DNA of 64,000 nucleotides from JAEULH01 sp963746275. Its GTDB lineage: Bacteria; Pseudomonadota; Alphaproteobacteria; Rhodospirillales; Defluviicoccaceae. The stretch spans positions 1-64,000 of the forward strand of contig CAVVAX010000039.1 in assembly GCA_963746275.1 (NCBI GenBank), in the 5' to 3' direction. Each line of letters begins with the position of its first letter. Position 1 is the stretch's first letter. Shown in pieces: positions 57,418 through 64,000 of the stretch. The notes below the pieces were generated by a model. It was not told the origin of the DNA and ran no database searches. It saw only the letters and a program-made list of their open reading frames with translations. Made by a program: the position numbers and the translations under genes.

Positions 57418-58537
57418 TCAGGGGCCGGTCAGCACCCTCTCCCAAAGCTTGGTTAGGGTGCGTTGGGTCCGCATCTGGTGCGGGGTGAGAACGAACAGCT
57501 TCTCCCTGATCTCCGGCAGGCGGATAGATCATCGGGTTCTCGGCGATCTCGCGATCGATCATCGGCATCGATGCCGGGACGGCGTTGGGGTAGGTGACGT
57601 AGTTGGTGATCCGGGCCATGATTTCGGGCCGCAGGAGGAAGTCGATCAAGACGTGCGCGTTCTCGATATGCGGCGCATCCTTCGGGATCGCCATCATGTC
57701 CAGGAACATCTCCGCGCCCTCTTGGGGGATCACGTAGACGACATCGTACGGCTTGCCCGCCTCCTCGGCGCGAGTGGCGGCCATACCGGCGTCGCCCGAC
57801 CACGTCACCGCCAGGCAGATGTCGCCGTTGGCCAGGGCGTGATGATGTTCTCCGAGGAGTGGAACCCGCGGATATAGGGCCGTACCGCCGCCAGGACCGG
57901 CTCCGCTTTAGCAATTACATTCCAGTCCTTGGAGTCCGGGTCCTCGCCGATGTAGTTCAGCGCCGCCGCGACCATTTCGTCTGGCGCATCCAGCATGTAG
58001 ATGCCGCAGTCGGCGAACCGCTTGGCCACCTCCGGATCGAAGACCATTCGCCAGGAGTTCACCGGCGCGTCCGGCATGCGCTCCTTGATCATCTGGTCGT
58101 TGTAGGCAAATCCCGTCGTGCCCATCAGATAGATGGCGGCATAGGCGTTTTCAGGATCGAACCGGGCGACCTGTTGCATCATTGCCGGGTCCAGGTTCTT
58201 CCAGTTCGGGATCTTGCTCTTGTCGAGCTCGGCGAAGACGCCGGCACGGATCTGCCGGGCGAGGAAGCTTGAGCTTGGGAATACAAGGTCATAGCCTGTT
58301 CCGCCGGCCAGTAGCTTGTCTCTCGAGCACGTCGTTGGAGTCAAAGAGGTCGTAGACGACCGTGATGCCGGTCAATTGGGTGAAGTCGGCGAGGACGGTT
58401 TCGTCGATGTAATCCGTCCAATTCAGGACGCGCACGACAGGCTCTTCTGCTGCCGCAGCCGAAGTGTACGCCGTCTCAACTGAAGTGACGACGAGGATCA
58501 TCAGCGCGGCTATGGTAGAAAGCGTCCGACGATCCAT
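57418..58537 (-). CDS. PotF-like binding protein, copy 2, frameshifted
   Basis: About 372 residues, very similar to copy 1. Signal peptide MDRRTLSTIAALMILVVTSV; VLNWTDYIDETVLADFTQLT; end MRTQRTLTKLWERVLTGP. Shifts near 58318 (+1), 57838 (-1) and 57515 (+1). It carries its own copied upstream block (58571-58613). It sits between copies 1 and 3; whether it is expressed or has different specificity is not known. Confidence 0.8.
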
Positions 58538-58562
58538 CCGTCCCCCCAACGGTCAGCCCATC

Positions 58563-59342
58563 CTATCCGAGGACACTACCGAGTTCGTGCCCGCGCGCCA
58601 AGGCTCGATCTGGACTGCATCCGGACTGCACGTCCGGCTGGCAGATATCGCCGTTGGTTAGGGCGGCGATGATATTCTCCGAGGAGTGGAACCCGCGGAT
58701 ATAGGGGCGGACCGCCGCCAGCACCGGCTCCGCCTTGGCAATCACCGCGTAGTCCTTGGAGTCCGCCTCCTCGCCGATGTAGTTCAGCGCGGTCGGCACG
58801 ATCTCGTCCGCCGCGTCCAGCATGTGGACGCCGCAATCGGCGAAGCGCTTGGTCACCTCCGGGTCGAAGACCATCCGCCAGGAGTTCACCGGTGCGTCCG
58901 GCATGCGCTTCTTGATCATCTGCTTGTTGTAGGCGATGCCGGTCGTGCCCCAGAGGTAGATGGCGCCGTAAGCGTTACCCGGGTCGAAGCGGGCGGCGCG
59001 CTGCATCATCTGCGGGTCCAGGTTTTCCCAGTTCGGGATCTTGCTCTTGTCGAGCTTGGCGAAGACCCCGGCCTGGATCTGCCGGGAAAGGAAGGTGTCG
59101 CCGGGGAACACGAGATCATACCCGGTCCCGCCAGCCAGCAGCTTGTTCTCGAGCACGTCGTTCGTGTCGAAGGTCTCGTAGACGACCTTGATGCCCGTCA
59201 GTTGGGTGAAGTCGGCGAGGACCGTCTCGTCGATGTATTCCGTCCAATTGAAGACGCGCACCACGGGTTCCTCTGCCGCGAGCGCCGGAGCGGCGATCAA
59301 GATCGTGAACGCAACAATGACGGAAAGCAGCCGACGATCCAT
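58563..59342 (-). pseudogene. PotF-like binding protein, copy 3, truncated at the C-terminus
   Basis: Signal peptide MDRRLLSVIVAFTILIAAPA and an undisturbed frame through VFNWTEYIDETVLADFTQLT, LLAGGTGYDLVFPGDTFLSR and DEIVPTALNYIGEEADSKDY up to ALTNGDIC, where copies 1 and 2 continue with LAV.WSGDAG. After that an unrelated tail QPDVQSGCSPDRALARGH comes from the duplicated upstream DNA of copy 2, ending 25 bases before copy 2 starts. The last third, including part of the ligand-binding lobe, is lost, so it is probably non-functional. Confidence 0.85.
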
Positions 59343-59631
59343 CCGTCCACCCGATCGGTTCGGCCATCAAGTCGCTCAACATTACCGGCTTCAGTGGCCT
59401 GCGCCAACGCTGGATCGCGGAGCGTCGGCTCGGCGGCTCGCCGGTCCCGCGCCGGCGCCCGGCAGGCCCTGGTACCGGTGCATCCGGAGCCAGTGTTGAT
59501 CTTGCTACGCCGGATGTGTATGGCTGGGGCGCCGGTGACACGGCGTCGCTCATTCGCAGTCTGGCCGGCGCCATAAGAACTGCCCGGCCGGGGCGATTAA
59601 GAAAAAGCGGGGATGGCGGTTGAACGTGGGG

Positions 59632-61338
59632 ATGCCGGTCAACAGCGGCATGCGTCGATCGCAGGCGCCGCGGCTCGGGGCCAGGCGGGCGTGGGCGCCG
59701 GCCAGGGTCTTTGTTTCAGGCGCTTTGGCGTTCGCCCTCCTCGTTGGCTGCGCCGTCGGCCCTGATTACTCTCCGCCCGAGACCCGGATGCCCGACCGCT
59801 GGCATCACGAGCTGGTCCGCGGCCTGTCCGAAGGCAAGGCGGACATGCGCACGTGGTGGCTCCTGCTCGACGATCCCGCCCTCGACCGGCTGATCGAGAC
59901 GGCGACGCGCGGCAATCTCGACGTCAGGCGGGCGGTCTCAAGGCTGCTCGAGGCCCGCGCCCGGGTCGGTCTCGCCGCCGGCGAGGAGTTGCCGTCGGTG
60001 GAGGCGCAAGGGGAGGTCGAGCGCGGCCGGCTCAGCGAGGGCGTGCAGGAGGAGCTCGGCAGTTCCCGCGCGCGAACCAGCACGCTCTATCAGCTCGGCC
60101 TGGACGCGAGCTGGGAGCTGGATCTGTGGGGCCGGATCGGCCGCAACGTCGAGTCCGCCGACGCGGCGCTGCAGGCGACGGTCGAGGACTACCGCGACGT
60201 CCTCGTCTCCCTCTACGCCGAGGTGGCCAACACCTACGTCGAGATCCGCACGCTGCAGGCGAGGATCGCGGCGGCAGAGGGCAACGTCGCCACGCAGCGG
60301 CAGACGCTCCAGCTGGTGCGCGACCGCCGCCGGGCGGAGCTCGCCTCGGACGTCGAGATCGCCCAGGCCCAGCTCAACCTGTCCACCACCGAGGCGCTGA
60401 TCCCGCAGCTCCGCATCCAGCTGCAGCAGGCGATCCACCGCCTCGGCGTTCTCCTCGGCCAGCCGCCGACCGCGCTCTATGGCGCCCTCGACCAGCGGCC
60501 CGTGCCACAGCCGCCGGAGCGGGTCACCATCGGCCTGCCGGCGGACCTGCTGCGCCAGCGTCCGGACATCCGCGCCGCCGAGCGGCGGCTGGCCTCGCAG
60601 ACGGCGCAGATCGGGGTCGCCACCGCCGACCTCTACCCCCGCTTCACCTTAAGCGGCTTCCTCGCCTTCCAGAAGTACGGCCCGAGCAGCTTCTTCAATG
60701 GCGACAACATCGGCTCCGGCCTCGGCCCGACGGTCATCTGGAACGTCTTCGATGGCGGCCGGATCCGCAGCAACATCGCGGTCCAGGACGCGCAGACCGA
60801 GCAGGCGCTGTTCCTCTACGAGCAGACGGTGCTCTCAGCCCTGCGCGAGACCCAGGACGCGCTCGTCGGCTACGTCCAGGAGAGCGAGCGGCGCGACATC
60901 CTGCGCCGGTCGGTGGTCGCGGCCAACGACGCGGTGCGTCTGGTCACCTCGCTCTACGTCTCGGGGCTCACCGATTTCCAGAACGTCCAGGACCAGCAGC
61001 GCTCCAAGTTCCAGCAGGACGACGCCTTCGTCCAGAGCCAGGGCCAGGTGATCCAGAACCTGATCGCGCTCTACCGGGCTTTGGGCGGCGGCTGGGCGCC
61101 GCCTGCTCGACGCTTCGCGTCGCCCCGGCCGGCGCCACCGGAACGCCGCGGAAGACGACCAGCGAGGGCGGAAGTCAGCCGGCCGCACGCAAAAGCTGAA
61201 GCTCTTATCATTCCCTGTCAGGGGGTTGTCGGCTTCGGCGTTCTCACGGGACGGCGAAGGAGATATCATCGGTTGCGGCGCGCCCTGCGCGTCCGCTCCA
61301 TGCTCCTTGGCCCAGCAGGATCCCGCCCGCCCGCATGA
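59632..61338 (+). CDS. NodT-family outer membrane efflux factor (TolC-like), C-terminus uncertain
   Basis: Outer-membrane lipoprotein channel for efflux. Lipobox ALLVGCAVGPDYSPPETRMP; conserved segments SWELDLWGRIGRNVESADA, RRLASQTAQIGVATADLYPR and GLGPTVIWNVFDGGRIRSNI; alpha-barrel repeat typical of OprM/NodT. After LYRALGGGWAPPARR the frame continues without protein character to 61338, where TGA overlaps the next ATG; a one-base shift near 61100 would instead end the protein at 61199. Start: ATG used, with a TTG 12 bases earlier and a further ATG at 59650 as alternatives. No RND pump gene is adjacent. Confidence 0.88.
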   Translation: MPVNSGMRRSQAPRLGARRAWAPARVFVSGALAFALLVGCAVGPDYSPPETRMPDRWHHELVRGLSEGKADMRTWWLLLDDPALDRLIETATRGNLDVRRAVSRLLEARARVGLAAGEELPSVEAQGEVERGRLSEGVQEELGSSRARTSTLYQLGLDASWELDLWGRIGRNVESADAALQATVEDYRDVLVSLYAEVANTYVEIRTLQARIAAAEGNVATQRQTLQLVRDRRRAELASDVEIAQAQLNLSTTEALIPQLRIQLQQAIHRLGVLLGQPPTALYGALDQRPVPQPPERVTIGLPADLLRQRPDIRAAERRLASQTAQIGVATADLYPRFTLSGFLAFQKYGPSSFFNGDNIGSGLGPTVIWNVFDGGRIRSNIAVQDAQTEQALFLYEQTVLSALRETQDALVGYVQESERRDILRRSVVAANDAVRLVTSLYVSGLTDFQNVQDQQRSKFQQDDAFVQSQGQVIQNLIALYRALGGGWAPPARRFASPRPAPPERRGRRPARAEVSRPHAKAEALIIPCQGVVGFGVLTGRRRRYHRLRRALRVRSMLLGPAGSRPPA

Positions 61339-62015
61339 CCTCCCTGAAGCTCTGCATCTTCGATTGCGACGGAACCCTGGTCGATGGCCACTACGCCATC
61401 ACCGCGGCGATGGCCACGGCCTTCGCCGGCCACGGCCTGCCGGCGCCGTCCGGCGCCGCAGTCAAGCGCGTGGTCGGGTTGGCGCTGGCCGATGCGATCC
61501 GTTTGCTCCACCCAGGCGCCGCGGCCGAAACCTACGCCGGCCTGGCCCAGGGCTACGTCGCCGCCTTCGGCGAGCTTCGCCGCGCCGGGGAGACGCAGGA
61601 GTGGCTGTTTCCGGGCGTCATCGACGGCTTAGGCACGATCGAGGCGGCCGGCTGGCTGCTCGGCATGGCCACCGGCAAGTCGGAGCGCGGGGCGCTGGCG
61701 ACGCTCTCGGCACATGACCTGGCGCATCGCTTCGTCACCCTGCAGACGGCCGACCGCGCGCCAGGCAAACCGGCGCCGGACATGATTTTCCGGGCGCTCG
61801 CACAGACCGGTGTTGCCGCCGGCCGAGCCGTGATGGTCGGCGATACCACCTACGATGTGCAGATGGCGAAGAACGCCGGCGTTGTCGCGATCGGCGTCGA
61901 CTGGGGCTATCATCATCGCGACGAGTTGCTTGCGGCGGGAGCCATCGCCGTCATCGAGGACTTCGCGGCGCTACCGGCGCTGCTCGACGATGTGGTGGCG
62001 AGCGCCGCGGCATGA
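61335..62015 (+). CDS. HAD-family phosphatase (phosphoglycolate phosphatase-like)
   Basis: 226 residues. Motif I LCIFDCDGTLVDGHYAI; motif II GMATGKSERGALATL; Lys in DRAPGKPAPDMIFRAL; motif IV AVMVGDTTYDVQMAKNAGVV. All HAD motifs intact, alpha-helical cap domain present (residues about 20-95). Resembles Gph/PpaX-type phosphatases. The order HAD then ATP12 chaperone is common in alphaproteobacteria. Confidence 0.9.
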   Translation: MTSLKLCIFDCDGTLVDGHYAITAAMATAFAGHGLPAPSGAAVKRVVGLALADAIRLLHPGAAAETYAGLAQGYVAAFGELRRAGETQEWLFPGVIDGLGTIEAAGWLLGMATGKSERGALATLSAHDLAHRFVTLQTADRAPGKPAPDMIFRALAQTGVAAGRAVMVGDTTYDVQMAKNAGVVAIGVDWGYHHRDELLAAGAIAVIEDFAALPALLDDVVASAAA

Positions 62016-62030
62016 GATCTGGATCCATGG

Positions 62031-62797
62031 ATGCCGGCGAGCCCCACCAGCCAGCGTTTCTACAAGACCGCCACCGCCTCGCCCGCTGACGGCGACGACC
62101 ACGGCACTGGGGTTCACCGTCCGTCTCGACGAGCGGCCGATCCGCACCCCCGGCGGCCGGCCGCTGATCCTGCCGGCGCAGGCCCTTGGCCGAGGCCATC
62201 GCCGGCGAGTGGCAGGCCCAGTCGAAGCGTATCGACGTCGCCGCGATGCCCTTCACCCGGCTCGCCGCAACGGCGCTCGACCGGGTCGCAGAGGGCAAGG
62301 CCGCCGTCGTCGAGACGCTGCTCTCCTATGCCGGCGGTGACGTCCTCTGCTACCGGGCCGAGGAGCCCGCGGACCTGATGGCGCGCCAGCACCAGCGCTG
62401 GCAGCCCATCCTCGACTGGGCCGCCGGAGCCCTGGACGCGCACCTCGTGGTCACCCATGGCATTCTGCCGGTGGCGCAGCCCGAGCCGGCCGTCGCCGCC
62501 CTGCGCGCGGCGCTCGAAGCATTCGACAGCTGGCAGCTCACCGCGCTCGCGGTCATCACCCAGGCGTGCGGCTCGCTGGTCATCGCCCTCGCCCTCGCCC
62601 ACGGCCGGATCGACGCCGAGGAGGCCTTCGCCCTGTCCCAGCTTGAGGAGAGCTACCAGATCGAGCGCTGGGGCGAGGATGCGGAAGCCGCCCGCCGCAG
62701 GCGCGCCCTGCACGACGACATCCGCGATGCCTGGCGGTTCATGATGCTGGCCCGCGACCACGGCGAGCGCCAGCCCGCCACGGTCGAGGACGCTTGA
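62031..62797 (+). CDS. ATP12-family F1-ATPase assembly chaperone, frameshifted
   Basis: About 255 residues after removing two extra bases near 62090 and 62187. Start MPASPTSQRFYKTATASP; then TVRLDERPIRTPGGRPLILP in a second frame; then EWQAQSKRIDVAAMPFTRLA, ALAVITQACGSLVIALAL and EESYQIERWGEDAEA. ATP12 binds the ATPase alpha subunit during assembly and is restricted to Alphaproteobacteria and mitochondria, supporting the taxonomic reading. Confidence 0.88.
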
Positions 62798-62822
62798 CGG
62801 CAAGGAAGGGACCGGCTTGGGA

Positions 62823-63125
62823 ATGGCGCAGCAGGACGAGGACGTGGAAACCAAGGCCGTCGTGGCCCGCATCGAAGGCCGGGTGCAAGGGGTGTGGTTC
62901 CGCGGCTGGACCGTGATGGAGGCGCGCCAACGCGGCCTGCGCGGCTGGGTCCGCAACCGCAGCGATGGCAGCGTCGAAGCGCTGTTCGCCGGACCCAAGC
63001 CGGCTGTGGATGCGATGCTGGAGGCGTGTTGGCAGGGCCCGCCGGCGGCGAAGGTCCGCCAGGTCAAGCCGTCGGGCGGCGTCTACCCGCAGGACCCCGG
63101 CTTCCACCCCCTGCCGACGTACTGA
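62823..63125 (+). CDS. acyP: Acylphosphatase
   Basis: 100-residue enzyme hydrolysing acylphosphates. Signature IEGRVQGVWFRGWTVMEAR with the catalytic Arg, and GWVRNRSDGSVEALFAGP with the catalytic Asn. The ATG at 62823 gives the usual length. No frame breaks. Confidence 0.94.
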   Translation: MAQQDEDVETKAVVARIEGRVQGVWFRGWTVMEARQRGLRGWVRNRSDGSVEALFAGPKPAVDAMLEACWQGPPAAKVRQVKPSGGVYPQDPGFHPLPTY

Positions 63126-63131
63126 GGCCGG

Positions 63132-63579
63132 CTACCGGGCGACCGCGCGGAGCGCCGCATCGGCCCGATCGTCCGTAGCGCCGGCAACCGACGCGAAGTC
63201 GCGGCGCAGCGCCTTCAAGGCGTAGCGTTCGCGGGCGATCTCGCCGGCGGTGCGCACGCCGAGCCGGCGGAACAGCTCGAGCGGCGGGCACCAACCCTGC
63301 AGCGTGCTGCAGCAGGAAGCCGGCGACCCCCGCCGGCAGGAAGAGCCACTTGCGGTCGACGGTGACCGAGAGCAGCAACCCGAACAGAGAAACGCCGGCT
63401 GCGTTCGCCTCCAGGGTGCGCTCGATGTCCCATTCCCGGTCGAGTTCGGCGAGGCGATCGGCGATCGCCTCGGGGCGGCGGGCATGGTAGGCAACGCTCG
63501 CCTCGATCTCGTCCTCGATCCGCGCGTTGACGTGCGCGGCCGTACGGTGCGGAACCCGCTCCGCGGTGTCCGGAAGCAT
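63132..63579 (-). CDS. DUF2892-type membrane protein, frameshifted
   Basis: About 148 residues with one extra base near 63300. N-terminal soluble part HVNARIEDEIEASVAYHARR, then a membrane pair in NAAGVSLFGLLLSVTVDRKW and LFLPAGVAGFLLQHA, then PPLELFRRLGVRTAGEIARE. The membrane part matches DUF2892 (YgaP-like inner-membrane anchor). ATG start. Convergent with acyP. Function unknown. Confidence 0.75.
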
Positions 63580-63694
63580 TCCTCATCCTCCCCGGGTTTC
63601 TTGCAGGCAGTCATGCACGGCGATGAACCACGGGGCCCGGGCCCGACGGGGGTTCCGCGGCTCCCCCCCCTGCGCCGGTCAGCGAGGGCGTGGA

Positions 63695-63946
63695 TCAGCC
63701 CTCCGGCAGTTCGTCACCCTCGCGCGGTGGCGTTCCGCCGGCGCGAGACATCACGGCGTCGAACTTGCCTCGGTCGGCGCGACGGGCACGCGCTGTCAGC
63801 ACCGCTTCGGTCCGCAGGGCCGAAACCTTTTCAGCCAGGGCAGTGGCGATGAACTGGTTGAGGGAGACGCCGTCTTCCGCCGCCGCTTTCCTAGCTTCTT
63901 CCATGATCGACGCCGGCGCGCGAAGGGGGAAGTTGCTCGTCCGCAT
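63695..63946 (-). CDS. Ribbon-helix-helix antitoxin-like protein
   Basis: 83 residues. N-terminal RHH fold RTSNFPLRAPASIMEEARKA and EDGVSLNQFIATALAEKVSA, then a basic tail and an acidic end, as in the HicB/Arc-like antitoxins that follow PIN toxins. Starts on TGATG overlap with the PIN-toxin stop, a hallmark of such two-gene modules with the toxin first. Likely antitoxin that neutralises the PIN nuclease and represses its own promoter outside the window. Confidence 0.8.
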   Translation of the reverse strand: MRTSNFPLRAPASIMEEARKAAAEDGVSLNQFIATALAEKVSALRTEAVLTARARRADRGKFDAVMSRAGGTPPREGDELPEG

Positions 63947-64000
63947 CAGAACCTCCTCAGAAACTCTCCCGGACGGCAGACCTCAATGCCGAACCGTCCA
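63946..64000 (-). CDS. PIN-family toxin, C-terminal end (cut by window edge)
   Basis: Only the last 17 residues are visible, ending FGIEVCRPGEFLRRF, which matches the FGxEVxxPGEFLxR ending of COG1569-type PIN toxins. The stop overlaps the antitoxin ATG (TGATG). The catalytic part lies beyond the window. Confidence 0.6.
   Translation of the reverse strand, partial: GRFGIEVCRPGEFLRRF

Overview
The window reads as a chromosomal segment of a high-GC alphaproteobacterium, most likely in or near Rhodospirillales. Reasons: a fused ispDF gene; two adjacent nitrogen two-component systems (ntrBC, ntrYX) followed by trkA, a D-amino-acid-aminotransferase-like gene, a HAD hydrolase, hfq and hflX; a ubiquinol-cytochrome c chaperone / bamE / DUF177 / plsX / fabH / ihfA / merR block; and an ATP12-type F1-ATPase chaperone. 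I cannot name the species.

Layout. 1-4640 (+): a TAXI-type TRAP transporter (binding protein cut by the window edge, fused permease), a DUF1850 protein and glutaryl-CoA dehydrogenase, the last three overlapping. 4.8-6.9 kb (-): a hydroxyisobutyrate-dehydrogenase-like enzyme, an inositol-phosphatase-like enzyme and a small protein with a perfect palindrome at its start. 7-18.3 kb (-): hflX, hfq, HAD, dat, trkA, ntrX, ntrY, ntrC, ntrB. 18.5-21 kb: a cytochrome-c-assembly-like membrane protein, ispDF and cutA. 21.1-21.4 kb: a textbook sigma-54 promoter followed about 110 nt later by an intrinsic terminator, a candidate nitrogen-regulated small RNA or leader upstream of cutA. 21.4-28 kb: a secreted protein, tRNA-Pro, merR, ihfA, fabH, plsX, DUF177, the bc1 chaperone and bamE. 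28-33.5 kb is an accessory zone with an IS256 remnant, a PIN-toxin remnant, an aldo/keto reductase, a GNAT acetyltransferase, an alcohol dehydrogenase and an FkbM methyltransferase. 33.5-37.2 kb: a three-gene efflux operon diverging from a TetR regulator. 37.3-45 kb: HiPIP, a dihydroxy-acid dehydratase, several small exported proteins, a GH57 enzyme and a HAD protein. 46-50.5 kb: yjbQ, gltX, gltA, corA. 50.56 kb: an exact parS consensus site. 50.6-52.4 kb: a lower-GC insert with a DUF262-HNH nuclease. 52.5-59.3 kb (-): hemerythrin and a polyamine ABC operon preceded by three tandem potF-like copies. 59.6-64 kb: an outer-membrane efflux factor, HAD, ATP12, acylphosphatase, a DUF2892 protein and a PIN/ribbon-helix-helix toxin-antitoxin pair at the edge.

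One property colours everything: dozens of single-base shifts, mostly extra bases, break reading frames, including in genes that should be essential such as gltX. Where protein similarity clearly continues across the shift I give the whole gene span and state where it breaks. I think most shifts are sequence or assembly errors, while the IS256, PIN, DUF202 and potF3 remnants look like real decay.

Functional themes are nitrogen control (ntrBC, ntrYX, the sigma-54 element), envelope and membrane biogenesis (plsX, fabH, bamE, efflux genes), central metabolism (gltA, gcdH, ilvD family) and small accessory defence or stability modules.
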